Part shown: in pieces, positions 47,183 to 59,775 of the stretch
How the letters are laid out: each line of letters opens with the position of its first letter
Position numbering within the stretch: the first letter of the stretch is position 1
Assembly (NCBI GenBank): GCA_026874595.1
Contig: CM049307.1
Location: 21,305,079-21,369,078 of the forward strand
Source of the DNA: Sipunculus nudus
Taxonomy: Eukaryota; Annelida; Sipuncula; Golfingiida; Sipunculidae
Reading direction: 5' to 3'
DNA length: 64,000 nt
Translations under genes and position numbers: made by a program
Notes under the pieces: model-generated
Database searches by the model: none
What the model was told of the DNA's origin: nothing
Seen by the model: only the letters and a program-made list of their open reading frames with translations

Positions 47183-47465
47183 CAGAAGTTTTCGAGTTAA
47201 AACAGCTCATGGAGATGTTCACACACGCCTACGACTATGAAGATGCTGAACTGCTGGTGAATGATTTCTACATGTCGAAGCCTTTCATCCTCCCACCGGG
47301 CCATCCTTTACTGACAAACAGAGGTGGGGTTGACAGCTGAATTCAAAAATTAATTATTACTGTTACGTGTAAAAAACTATAATTTTTCTACAGGTGCGCA
47401 TCTTCATCTGGATGAAGGACCCAATTAAGGGAACGTACAAGGTAATTTATAATATATGGTTTTGA
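47183..47465 (+). pseudogene. NTF2-like gene remnant: exons 2 and 4
   Basis: Exon 2 (47183-47323) is fully open: VFELKQLMEMFTHAYDYEDA, then LLVNDFYMSKPFILPPGHPL and LTNR, with a good acceptor and donor. Exon 4 follows only 70 bases later (47394-47465) and ends YKVIYNIWF, but carries two extra bases (GTGCGCATC against GTGCATC) that break its phase. Exon 3, which in the duplicate at 61048 lies about 520 bases downstream of exon 2, is deleted, and no exon 1 was found. Confidence 0.75.
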
Positions 47466-49126
47466 TACATATATGTTTATTGAAAAACCCTATTATTGAG
47501 TAATAAATTCTATATTGAAACTTATTTAACCTTCCCTGTTTAACCATCATGTCGAAGATAATATCATATGGTTCTCCTGTGCATTAGTGTTTCGGTCTGC
47601 AGTTTATTAATGCTCCACAATACGGACCCTTGCCTTAATTTCGCCCAAACTAACCTAATTCTTTTAGCTTAGTGAATTAATTGAATTGTTTCAAAGAAAT
47701 CGCCGGGTATCGGATGAACTGAATGACATTATGAAGCATCTTTTGTAAATCAAATTCAATAATGAAACGTTTACTAAATTAGATATTATAATTATAATTG
47801 ATAATCACACATGAAAGCAGTTATTTTTTTATGATAGGGCTTTAAGTGAACGTTGCATTATGTAGCAAATATGGAGTTGTCTACATAATGTAATATATCA
47901 TGATTGACGTTTCAGACCCTTAAGGAAGTTGAAACTTAACATAAACAGGACCGTATGTGAATGCTCGGACAGTCTTAGGATTATCTTTTTTCAGAGAGAA
48001 CAAGTCTACACGATCAGAGATGAATCTTTCACGACATTCAAAACGACATTACGTTAAGGGAATGTTGCTGTGATATATAGATTTAACTCTCGAAGCAATG
48101 TACTTCTTCTGTACATGGGTCTAAAGAAAGATATCCTGAGGTTTGTCGTCCAGAGGTGGTTCAAGGTACAAACATAAACTTGTATATTCTAATACAATTT
48201 TATAAAGTAGAAAGATAATTTTTAAATGCATTTCATATTATACTCCTTTAAATTAGATGTAACAAACAATGGCAACATAGGCAGATGCATAGGACGTCCC
48301 TTCAATTAAAACATTTTAAGCGAAACGGGGCAGGCATCTCTCTGCAGTTAACCCGCATCTATACGCCGTTCATTTAAGGTCTTAAATGTTCTGATGATAA
48401 TGGATAACATTCACCACTGAGTTTCAAAATATAAGAGAATATCGTGCAAACACTAACCATGTTGTAATTTGTAAAACGGCTATATGTCTGTCGATCTGGA
48501 GCACAGGTTTGGATATTAATAACTACGATCTTAAAGCAATCACGAATACATAATTGATATAGTATTATATTTTGTGGTCCTTTAATTAAACACATCACAG
48601 CATGATATATTGGAACACCTGTGGACGGAGATTTTTTAAGCAAACATCATATCGCTGGTAATCAATTACTCTATAATTCAAGAAACTATAAAATGAATTC
48701 GTTGGGCGTTTGGTTGCTGGTGGTTATCGTGTATTATATACAACAGTGGTGTGACTGGTATTCATGATATTAAACCTGTGGAAGCGGCTATTTGCAATTT
48801 TCTCGTAAAGACATCTCAGGTCTAGATCTTTATTGGAATGAAAACCCGGGATATCACCTTTAATTGGGACATCAGGTTGCATATATTGTGGGGCAGACAT
48901 TTTTTAAAAGCTCCAGTTTACATACAACAGATGTGTGCAACAGAATTTCTAAAAGTTCTGGTATTTTCTTAGTTAATATTCTATAATCCATATATATATT
49001 TAATTTTTAATTAACACATTTATTTCTTCAATAAATTCCTGTTTAGGATATACGGACAGATTACTTTATCAGATATGGTTATAATTATTCTAATAATTTC
49101 ATCTCGTCTGTTTATTTGTTTAAAGA
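47466..49126. other. Gene-free part of the left segmental copy
   Basis: No gene recognised. Sequence matches 61770-62810 patchily (for example GCGTTTGGTTGCTGG near 48704 against GCGTTTGGTTTCTAATGG near 62738). Confidence 0.45.
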
Positions 49127-49239
49127 TGTACCACTCAATCTTCAACGCCAGTATCATTGGTCTATTCCCGGGCGATGCAGGAAGGTGTAAAGACTTCAGG
49201 TTATACCCCGATTTCAGGCTGCCATCAACAATCTAAAAA
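49127..49239 (+). other. Exon-like frame conserved in the duplicate, copy 1
   Basis: After TTTGTTTAAAG an open frame reads SIFNASIIGLFPGDAGRCKD then FRLYPDF and ends in TAA. The duplicate at 62803-62941 keeps the same frame (YNAFIIGLFPGDADRCKGFR, L-x-P-x-F), with many of the differences at third codon positions. I do not recognise the family. It may be a last exon of an unknown secreted protein or the remains of one. Confidence 0.35.
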
Positions 49240-50220
49240 TCGATGTTAGATTACCTCCGAGCGTAGTCTTAACTTTATTTCAGGTTACCACCAAACTGTT
49301 CAGACTAGCCCTGGTTAAATTAGGCTTTTATCTATTGGACATATAATTTCAGTTAACCTCGAGAAGGTTACGACATTCATAAATTGAAATCTTTGAAAAG
49401 TTAAATTGTCTTAAAATGTTAATAATATCGTTAATTATTTTAATGTTGATTCATGCTCTTCATTTGAACACATGACAAATTAAATGCATACATAATTTTT
49501 TTTGTTATCGGAGAAATCCAGAATTGGAAATTATAAAAACAATTAATTAATATAATATGAAGCAATGTTTTGAAGGGGTAATCTGAAATCGATTTCAGAT
49601 TTTCCCCATTTAATCTGAAGCGAGGATCATCTGATATCGCCACACCGGGGCACGGCGCCCTGAGCGTATATACCCTAAGTTGGTAAAGCTTAGTTGGTCA
49701 ACCGATGGATTGCATATTGTGTAAGAGCTGAGAGGGCTAACAGTGTCCCATGTCACATTTTGGCCGTATATTGACAATCTTACTCTTGTCCAGGCTTTGT
49801 CACGCCGCAGTTGTGCCATCATTAGGAGACTGGACACCGTTGTATTCGCCAAGTCTCCCACAATACACAATTGCAGATTAATATATATAATTGTTCATGA
49901 ATGTATAATATATCTATGAAGTAAGAGTCTACTTTAATTGGCATTAAAAAGGATGTTATAGCCTACATCACTGTGTTTTGCGAAAGGGAACCACAAATAT
50001 CATAGTTCTAGAGGCACCTTCAAATACAAATTGACATCGCTCTTAAATGCTTCCAGGATAGTCTGGATAGCAGACTTTGTTTTAATCCTGCGAAGTCCAT
50101 AGTGGTTAGATTTGGCAATAACCGGAAAACTCGACGGCCGCTCGCAATATAGGCGAGATAATATTACTTCTTGTAGAGAATACAGTTGCGAGGTGTTATC
50201 ATTAACTATATCCAAACTGG
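49240..50220. other. Right part of the left segmental copy
   Basis: No gene recognised. GGTAATCTGAAATCGATTTC and ATTTAATCTGAAGC near 49575 form a small repeat that is further multiplied at 63194-63290. Confidence 0.45.
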
Positions 50221-52563
50221 TGAGAGCAGACTAAACTCTGAAAAATTAAAATCTAAGGTCTCACTACTCTTCTGTCTCAGTAAAATAATATATAGTATAC
50301 AATAGATCGAATTAAGATGGATCTGGATCAAGGTCGGCATATTACATGCACGTTCGGTCAAAAAAAAATTAAATTTTCCTTTTTCTTTGTCCATGACCAT
50401 CCTTCCACAAAATTCCATTAAATTCAATAAAGAACTTTCGAAGATGTGTCACACACATACACAAATATGGCCGTTCACATAACCACCTGCTACTTTTGGC
50501 CGAAGGTAATTAACAAACCAGGTTGAATAATCGAATGTTGATCAAAGATTTACCTCTTTTATTAACTTACCTGTATAGAAATGATTCTCTGAAAACGAAC
50601 GCGAATAGTTTAATAATGCTCTTCAATATAAAGTGATTCCACACAAAAACACCAATTCTTAACCATACCGATGTCGTGGCGTAAATGTTTTGAAGTCTAG
50701 TTTTTTTTATGCTTGCCCATCTTTGAAATCATCTGCCACTTACTTTTAAGTCCTTCTCTGACTTACACCATTTTACCAATGTAATCAAACATTTATAACA
50801 TGATTTATTCCAAAACCTAATATTTAGCATATACCCTATGTGCTTTATATATTCAAAATTACGATATTTTCTCATAATGTGTATAGTAAATGCTATCATA
50901 GTCATATCGTGGCTCCGTGATGCACACGCGCTGTGTTTATGTGGACAACTGTGATCGCGCCCGGTCCACTGTTTTAAACACACGTTTACAGAAGTAAGCA
51001 AATGGTTTCAAGGCAGTATTTTTGCAGGTATAGCTTTATATATAAGGAAGGCACCTATACTTGATATGCATTCAACATGCCTTACAGGTGATTAGGCCCC
51101 TTTTAAAGAAATGAAAAACTACAGCAGATAATAATAAATGATGTATCAATGAAAAAAAAGTAAAATACAGGGATTTTGCATACTGCTTTCAAGTAACATA
51201 CCATGTAAAATGCATACAATTATATACACATCAACAAATTATGCCCTGTAAGCGTGGTTATAAATTTAAGTGAACAAATATAGTAAATATTGCAAAGCTT
51301 AAGCATCAGCATATCAAGCGGAATAAAAGGCGTTTCTTCTGCGCCATAATGGACACATTTAAAATAGAATTTCAACATACATACTTAAAACCATTTTCAT
51401 TCAAATCATTTACAAAAGATTTGTTAATCAAATTAAAAATTACAATTACCATTAAAATTAAAATTATTATCGCAGGTATATATAAATCAATATAAACAAT
51501 GTAAGTAATGCTAAACTTATTTCAGTTCAACTGGCTGTGATCAATGAACAAACTGACTTTTCTCATTGCAGCTAGCATAATGTGAAATGCTGCCATCATT
51601 AATATTTGCAATGAATTATATGGGCAATATTTCACTGAGAGGTTCTATCATATCAACTAGGTTTTGTTTGATAAGAGACGTTATATAGTCAATGATACGT
51701 AATTGTATGCAAAAACAATAAATTACAGTTCACAAAGACAGATGATTCAAAGGTGGGGGATCACACCTAAAAGAAATGCAAACTCAAATATAAGACATTA
51801 ATTTTGATTATAATCTTGAAATCATCCACATTGTCAAAAGCGTAAAAACAAAGGAACAATTGTTTTTACAGAAGTATCAATATCACATGAGGACTTGAAA
51901 ATGTAATGCTATTAATGTAAGATCAGCCGAAGCATCAAATGCTTTCTCAAGAATCAACAGAGGTTAGAAAAAAGGAAAACATTAATCGTTGCAGACTGCA
52001 TGTCAGGGAAGAAACCACATCTATAATTAAATTACCTATATGGCAAGATTAGCTGTGTGGTACACAGGCAAGGACGACAAACAAACAGCATTGAACGGAC
52101 AGATGAATGAATGTGAGGTGCAGTGATGACTGAGACCATTAGCTTACTGTGACCACCGCTGCAATAAAAGTAATTATGGTACCTCGGGAAAATTCATAAG
52201 ATTCTAATGAAGTGAAATAAATAACAAGTAATCTCATGTGACAAATATTAGTATGACATCCCTTCAACATGAAAGGTGAAGACGTCATCACATGTGAAGG
52301 GCTTTTAGGATAGGCTATCATCATTAGTTCTACAATAATGTTTAATATAGTACCTCATGAATATTTAATATTTTGTGATGATAACATTCCTTCTTTATCA
52401 TGTTTTTCTATATGTATCGGTGAAACCTGAGGTGCCATGCATCATGCTGATTAGTGTCAACTTCAAAAGCTTTCTAAAGAAGATTTATGACTATGGTCAT
52501 ATCACACGACTTTAATATGATTATGAATATACATGTATATGATTCATTTGGGTTTTCTCGACC
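50221..52563. other. Gene-free stretch
   Basis: No gene, RNA or mobile element recognised. Open frames here are short and without splice context. Confidence 0.4.
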
Positions 52564-52620
52564 TTTGAAAAATTGCAGTTTCAAGACATAATGGACTAAT
52601 ATACTTATGGTTTAGTAGAT
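52564..52620 (+). pseudogene. Relic of family exon 2
   Basis: TGCAGTTTCAAGACATAATG and the next 20 bases align with the start of exon 2 at 36730 (CCAGTTTCAAGACCTATTGG), but a TAA follows and the PPG half is absent. Confidence 0.45.
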
Positions 52621-53279
52621 TAACATACAGACAGCAATCATGCTTACATGCGGGACGTGCATATCTATTCATCTCTTGTATTTAATAACTTCCCAAGAGA
52701 GTCACAATCAAATGGTGATCGTACCGTGATGTCAGTAGTGTTTTATTAAAGAAATCGGCTCTCGGGATGTCTATCACCTGTACAAAATATAATACCCATG
52801 TCAATCACCCATGTGTAACATCAAGCACATTTCCAAAAAGGAAAGTACCAGTTTACTCAGCCACATACCTGTTATATGAATACTATTTTTATAAGGAATG
52901 TACAAATATACTTGAATGAAATATCTAATGAAACTAATAAAATTGCTGTAGTCTGTTCCACCATTGGGTGCCCATTGAAAAATGGAGATTCTCTGAAACC
53001 TAAACTTTATTACACAACTTAGGATTATTATGGATAAGGGACTAAAGGCCTTATATCAAATGAAAAAAAAAGATTCTGACTAGATCCAATAATTTTTAAA
53101 CCATTCTGGTTAATCTGTGTCCTGTTCGCTAAAAGGCATGGCCCCTATTACAGGTTTCCAAACCCAACAAGTTTCCATCTCCCAATTTCTTTAAAACACT
53201 ATTTCTGAGCCAAGAGTTATATTAGTCGGATGTTTATAAACTAATGTGTTCCAGTCAAACACTGATCACAGGAAAATAG

Positions 53280-53281
<2 letters not shown>

Positions 53282-53330
<49 letters not shown>
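53282..53330. repeat. (TA)n microsatellite
   Basis: About 24 TA units upstream of the gene at 53719. Confidence 0.95.
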
Positions 53331-53331
<1 letters not shown>

Positions 53332-53718
53332 TAGATTACATCAATTAACAGAATGATGCACAGAGATCCTATGGTGCTAAAGTCTGATTAGTTGTGTGCC
53401 TGGTGAGCTTTGGTGAATTTGATATAATAAACGCTTTTGACATTTGCACATCGACCTAAATTACATCTGTAGTGTCTAGGACATACAGAAAAGATCAATC
53501 ACATTTTCAATTACATAATTACTAATTTACTTCACATGTTTTAAGCATATTCAACCTTTGAGGCTATTAAAGTTGTCTAGATATACAGCGAAACTAATCA
53601 AACGGAGTAGAGTCACGCAGAATCCGGTAAGTATAATATATTTACATACAAACATGCATATATACACATGCAGTTATAGATTATACAACTGATACTGACT
53701 TACTGATGCTTAACCGGC

Positions 53719-54492
53719 ATGATGATCGGGAGACCTAGAGTACACCTCGCCGTGTTCTTTGCGTTGTTCCTGCTCGTTAGCGGAGAAACTTCAATGGATA
53801 GAAGTATAATGTTTATCAAAATGTGATCTTGAATTCGCTTCACTGATTACTTCAAACTTGTACAGAATCGACGGACTCATGTGTAATTATGAAATTGTCA
53901 AACAATACTAAGTAATAATTTTAATTTCGAAGCTAACAATCTTCCGCAAGCAGATATCGCTAATATTTAGACCAAATGTAATTTAAATTTGGACAATGGC
54001 TTAACACAAATACCACTCCGGGTTGTGTGATGTATTAGTGGTATCTGAAAAATAAATCCTGTTTGAAAATAGATCATGTATATTAATTTTGGGTAAAGAA
54101 TATATCTATTGCAGAGAATAAGAAGCGGATCTTAATGCAAATGAAGACTCTAATGGACTTTTACAACAATCAGGATCCGGATGGCATATTTAGCCATGTT
54201 TTCAGACCTGACACCGATGTTATGCCACCCGGAGAATCTTTCTGTAAAGGAAGGGGTAAATTTCTCGTGTTGCGTGGTTTTATCTTAATTATATCATAGT
54301 TCACGTTATATTTAGAATATGAAATATAAGATTTTAGTAAGATTATTTCTACTTTGCTATACGTTTGTAGTCTGTCAGAAATAAACATTTGCTGGCTTAA
54401 TGATTCAATAATTTACTTGTTTTTACTAATTCCGCAGACTGACTTGTGATCTCACTTAACTCTGAAAAAGGAACCGGCTTTTTACAATTTTG

Positions 54493-54554
<62 letters not shown>

Positions 54555-55069
54555 GTGTGTTTGTATCTAGCGTAATACTTTTATTGTTTTACATTATGTA
54601 ATGAATATTAAAGATAAAACACCATCATAGAAAATAAGACTTATATATCAACATATGACGTCACAGAAGCTGTTGACAGGATGCATCAGGGGTACATGGA
54701 GAGAGGGATCCGAGATGTGTATCTCCATAGCGACGGGATCGAAATCCATGGAAACCTAGCAGTTCAGATACACCACCTGGAAGAGACTGGGTCTCACGAT
54801 AATATCAAACAACTCGCAAAGTACATATGCGTATCTTAAGTATACAAAAGTTTTGATATCCACAACATTTTTGTATTGTAGTTTGATTTTATATTAGTAA
54901 TTTTACGCCGTGGATAATATTTACATCAGTTATATGTAAAATACTTCAAATCCACTGAATTTCCACCTAAAGCAACATATCATTTTCCTTCAGAGGCATG
55001 TTCGTTTGGAAAATGACTCGTTCAGTTAAAGAGTGGCGAATCAGATACAGTCTGTGGAACAACAACTGA
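53719..55069 (+). CDS. Secreted NTF2-like (DUF4440/SnoaL-type) protein, four exons, intact
   Basis: Exons 53719-53803, 54115-54255, 54667-54820 and 54994-55069 join in phases 1,1,2 into 151 codons plus stop. The first of two adjacent ATGs is used; the second (53722) is also plausible. The signal peptide is MMIGRPRVHLAVFFALFLLV. Exon 2 has KNKKRILMQMKTLMDFYNNQ and DTDVMPPG (MPPG 65-68), then SFCKGRG. Exon 3 gives AVDRMHQGYMERGIRDVYLH, SDGIEIHGNLAVQIHHLEE; exon 4 ends MTRSVKEWRIRYSLWNNN. Exon lengths 2-4 equal those of the paralog at 44838 exactly (141, 154, 76), with amino-acid changes spread lightly. All splice sites are canonical. NTF2-like fold inferred from PPG, HGN-x-A-x-Q and W-R-I-R-Y-S-L-W order; no catalytic residue can be assigned. 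Confidence 0.88.
54495..54553. repeat. (TA)n in intron 2
   Basis: About 29 TA units, at the same intron position as 45352-45437 in the inverted paralog. Confidence 0.95.
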
Positions 55070-55500
55070 AGATTTCTTCTGCACAAGGGCATTCTCAACC
55101 TTGCATTGTAGGTTTACTCAAATAAAAGCATTCAGTCTTTTTCGGGTTTCTGAGTCTCTATATTTGATTAAGCTTGTGTGTTCAAGGCACAGTATAGAAT
55201 GAACTTTTCTGCCACATTGAGTCTACTTGTATACCTCCGCCACAGAAAATATGAATCACGATTAAGCCATTCCTTGGTGAATTTCAATAAAAACAAATGT
55301 TTTGTCCTTGAAAATCACGTAGAATAAACCGGTTCCAGCCTTAAATGTGCTGTTATACTTTCTTAGTGAAAAAGATTCAGTCACAACTAATCATGCAAGA
55401 GAATCTGTTTGTATGTTGAATTATTGAGCCCATTCATATACGTCTCTCGTGATTGGTGGAATTAACTGCTACGTCTTGCACGACGGTCACGATGAAGATC

Positions 55501-58500
55501 AGATTTGAGCTTTGGTGGCTTCGTGATGGTAGTATGGACGGCCAATGCTGTGGAGTTTACGGCATTTATGTTAAACATGGAACACCCACTGGGTCGTGTT
55601 TTCATTGATACATCAGACTCCCTCAGACGATCGGACCCAAATTCTACTGTGTTCACAAATGTTCATTAGTATATGAACACTGATATAATTAAACACGTTG
55701 TAGTACAAGCAAGAGTGTGAAATGAAACCGTATTGTTTCCAGTTTAGTTCTTAGTATATGTGCCTTGCTGAAATATATTCATTGTATTCTTCATCCTTTC
55801 CTTATATATAAGAAGGAGCTTTATCAAGTTTTGCAAAGGATTTGCATGAGACCTTAAAGATGTATATTGAGCCAGCAATTGTAGATTATAAACATGTCTT
55901 AATACCTGGAGAAAATATTTAGGTCACTCTGAGTCATTTTTCAAAATACTACGTTCTTTTTCAGTTTAAATCATTTATACCCCAATGCATTATTAAAAGG
56001 GCCTTGATTATTACATACATGTATGAATCGAACATAGGTCTTTTTGTTTATAGACTTCTGCTTATCTTTCGTGAAATTTTTAACTCATTTAGAAACATTA
56101 AATGTGACTATTTAACACACACATTCTGCTGTATTATGTATGGTTGTGACATACTAGTACGTATGTAGATTGTACAGTGTATCACACCCATGGAGAGATG
56201 GACAGTCCAGGTTCTTTTAAACCGGCTGAGACTTGCACATAAACACGCAACAGATGAAGAGACAGGAGTAAACTAAACAAAAATATATTAATGGTAAACT
56301 TGCACTTCTCTGGAGAGGCGTGCCACACAAATGACCACTGCGCCCGTTTCAATACACAAAAACACACTATAACATGTATGACACAAGTCCCGCGTATGAA
56401 TCCTACACAGGAGATGTCCATATGTTTACTTGGCCGACACTGAACCGACGCACCTGCCACTGGGAGGCCAGCAACCAATATAGGACGTCCACACTTTATA
56501 CAAGATAACGGACACCAGCTTTCCACGCCGCTAAACAAATCTGGGTCGGCACACAACACGGTAAAAATCCTGGGATGACCGACAGAGGCTCACAGCCGTC
56601 TCTGAAAGAGCACTCAAGAAATTCCTGTCACTTCCAAAAAATGACGTATCCAGTACCACTCACGGTTAGCGTATACATTGTCCTGACGTTACAAGACTAC
56701 ACCAATGCATAAACACTTCGACGTTTAAATTCCGTTGAGAGGTATCCGTTGTAGTCTGTAGACATTGACATTCACTCCACCGTGATAGGAACACATGACG
56801 TTTATGTAAATACGATTCCACTCGCATGTGTACAACGCTGTAGACCTGTTACTGGACGCGCTTAATGTAGATCGACATATTGCCGAATTACCAGTCCGTG
56901 GGAAATTCCGATATCCCCTCTGGAGTCCTTGACAGAGTAATCTACTAAGCCGTCCCCTGACCCGGACATTTTTGCACAAGAACGCCGTTTCACAGCAATA
57001 CTTGGTCAGAAAAATTGGTCAGACTACATCGTCTGACGCGCAGACTAAGGAATTTTTTCATCAGTGTCCTGTTTCCAGCCTTATATCGGTGCTGACAACA
57101 CAACTCTTGACCGTCCTTTGCCCATCGTTTGATGTCATGAATACAAGAAAATGGACAGGCCTCCAGAGACAAAGGTACTAAAAATCGCGCCAACAGGTGC
57201 ATTCCCCTTGTAGTCTACAGAATGAATGTCACCACATGAACCGGTCTTGCCAAGGCAATTCTGGATGACTTACAAAAACTGCACTTACCTAAACCCGAAA
57301 TATGACACTCAGGTTCCAATCCTACGTTATCATCCATATCTGATACTTATAATATTAATAAAATAAATATCACAGCTCTCTGATGACACCATGAGCTAGG
57401 AGAGTTAGGGAAGCCTAATGCCTGATTATGTATTTTGACTTAAATTCTTAACTTTAATGGTGTTTTAATTTATTTGATACTGCATCGAACATCCCGTTAC
57501 GTTAAAATACTTTAAAATACAACACACCTTATGTAATCCAATAAGGATTAATCTTGTCTTGTGTTCGTAAGCACACACAATTCAAACCACTGAATTAGTA
57601 AACATTTTTAAGCCACGGTGAAGTGAAAGGCTTCATCCGGCTTAACAATCTATACATTCTCAAGGAAGGTAAACCCTGGATTATGATGTCTCTGGCAAGT
57701 GAAATCTAAGCACAAGTGTTGCTATCATAATGACAAAGAAACTTGAAGTAACCCTGACCGTGCACATATTTTTTTTTCACTTATCCTCTGTCCCAGCGGG
57801 CACTCTAAATTGGATGTGTTTTTAGTAAGTTTGGGTCATACTTGCCAAGTCAGGATTGTGTGTGAAAGTCTGATGTTGTCTTTGCACTGTCTGATATCAT
57901 CTAACTGCAGCGATTCCACTTGGTTTTCCATCATTTTGTATTTCTCCAACATGTAACGTAACATTGGATCAGACATACTGGTATCCAATGACTATCAGCT
58001 GACGTCCAAGTTGTTAATGGAGATAGCCAAACCTGAACACTGAGTTCTCTGAAGTGATCATCCAGTGATTGTTTAGCAAAGGATTACTGGGTCAGTGGGT
58101 TTGAACATTACCTGCGACTTCACACACGCGGAGACATTTTCATGATTTATCAGTGAAATTCACGGATATAAATGCATAATCTCATGACTACAGCCTGTGT
58201 CCTGTTTAACCAAGCAATCCTAGCTTACCACTGCCTGAGAGAGTTTGGCCAGACAACACAGTTTTGAAGTTTATCTTGTTATGAACAAAATAGCATGTAG
58301 TTAAATAGGTAGTCGGTGACATAGAACTCTGTTTGGGTAAGCTGTTTCAGACTTTTGCAAGAAAAAAATACTCTCTTTCCATTTAGAAAAAAAAAAAAAA
58401 AACAAGTTTCTTTCATCAAAATCATTAGAGTAATTGAAAAAGTATTCCAAAATGCATTATTTCGCTATCATAATCATAACAATTAAAATAACTTGTAGCT

Positions 58501-58553
58501 ATTAAACTATAACTTTGTAAAATCACAAATTAATGTTAATTATTTCAGAACTT
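55501..58553. other. Gene-free stretch with an unclassified GC-richer block
   Basis: No gene recognised. 56160-57260 is more GC-rich than its surroundings and looks like an old inserted repeat, but I could not find its ends. The rest (57300-58550) is AT-rich with an A run at 58387-58402. Confidence 0.4.
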
Positions 58554-59285
58554 GTAATGTTACGGAACCTAATATAAACAGATCACGTAGCATGATGAAC
58601 ACAAATTCTGTAACGGAGATAAAAAAAATCAGATTCTGTAACACTAGGCAGCGTGAAATGTCTAGGGGAATGAATAAAGAAGTCAGTGGTTTTTTGTTAA
58701 CAAATAATTATAATTTATTCTTAAAACAACCCTTACATTACAATACACTAAATCAATACAATTATACAGTAAAACAGCGGTATAAGAACAAATCAATACA
58801 ATCATAGAGAAAAATAATGTGCACAGTACCTGGATACCAACACCGTCACAACGATAAGTTCTTGAAATGTATACTCTCGGAGAATGACAGTCCAGTGTAA
58901 AGCTCTTGTAACAATCCAGAAAGTAAACTGAAGTCCAAAAGAGTCACACGCTTCTGCGTGCGCTCGAATCTTCTCTACTCTCTGCCCCCGGTTCTTAAAC
59001 ACAACCCCTTTATATACTCTTCACCCCAAGCCGAGAATTTTCCACTTCTAGAAGATTCGAAGAATAATACATTATACACGGTAAGCATGCGTCACAGGAA
59101 TTCTCCAGGAAAACAGCGCTGTGTGTATCTCTACATACCAGGGTCATCACGTGACCTCGGCCAGGCGTGAAAACCCAAGGCAAGCATGACAATGAGAGTT
59201 TAACCAGTACGGATTAAACATAAAGTGCAACAACAACACGAGTTACGCCCGTGTCACACAATAAAAAGAGCACCTGTAACAGTAA
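58554..59285 (-). mobile_element. Solo LTR 3
   Basis: 58558-59281 begins TGTTACGGAACC and ends ACCTGTAACA, flanked by a perfect 4-bp duplication GTAA (58554-58557, 59282-59285). On the minus strand it has a TATA box (TATATAAAGGGG, around 59005-59016) and the ends TGTTACAGGTG...GTAACA. It is the closest relative of solo LTR 1 (20062-20723). No internal retroelement region adjoins it. Confidence 0.9.
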
Positions 59286-59549
59286 TTAATTACACGCAAT
59301 TACAATAACGCATTACAATTACGATTCTGGCAAATTCATGTTATAAGGTCTTCATTATATCACAGAGGTCTGTGTAATTGAACACTGTCAATTCAATCTC
59401 AATTTGATATATTCGAACACAGGTAGAGATTATTCTAACAACCACAGCCGGCAGATAATTAACTACAAAATATGATATCAAAACAAACTGGGCTATGCAT
59501 TTCTCGCAGATCTATAGAAGAGTAATATTGCTGCAAAAACACACCAACC
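59286..59549. other. Upstream region of the pseudogene at 59550
   Basis: No separate feature; AT-rich sequence with a TTACAATTACG-like imperfect repeat at 59282-59330. Confidence 0.4.
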
Positions 59550-59726
59550 ATGAATGCGTTGTGCCTTTTGTGTTTGCTGGGGCTCGTTCTGATAGGAACG
59601 TCAAGCAGTGAGTGTTGAAAAAAGGATGGAGGGAGGGGTTTATGGAGGATTGTTTAGATGGGCGCAACATGCTATTGATACTGTAGTGCTCATTTGTATT
59701 ATGATGTACAAATTCTTATTTACTCT

Positions 59727-59775
59727 GGGGCCTGGACAGTCGAGTGGTTAAACGCTTGGCGCTATCTACTGACAT
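59727..59775 (+). mobile_element. tRNA-like SINE head, fragment
   Basis: GGGGCCTGGACAGTCGAGTG then GTTAAACGCTTGGCG resembles a tRNA 5' half with an A box; the B-box half is absent. It lies in intron 1 of the pseudogene at 59550. Confidence 0.4.

Larger units (their letters stand above)
46870..50220. repeat. Segmental duplication, left copy
   Basis: Same-orientation counterpart of about 60120-64000. Shared landmarks are family exon 2 (47183/60387), exon 4 (47394/61697), the TTCCCGGGCGATGCAG frame (49166/62834), GGGGTAATCTGAAATCGATT (49575/63194) and TATTACTTCTTGTAGAGAA (50162/63961). The left copy has lost the block with exon 3. Confidence 0.8.
52960..55500 (+). repeat. Inverted duplication, right arm
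   Basis: Inverted relative to 44400-46520 over the complete four-exon gene plus flanks. The first 0.7 kb is also present in direct orientation at 43600-44410. Confidence 0.85.

Noticed and set aside
55485-55675. Small Cys-containing frame and an overlapping frame, possible peptide gene
   Set aside because: Two frames overlap, neither has splice context, and the inverted counterpart near 44400 does not keep either.
56160-57260. Possible LTR or DNA element
   Set aside because: Composition suggests insertion, but I could not find terminal repeats, target duplications or coding sequence, so it is left unclassified.
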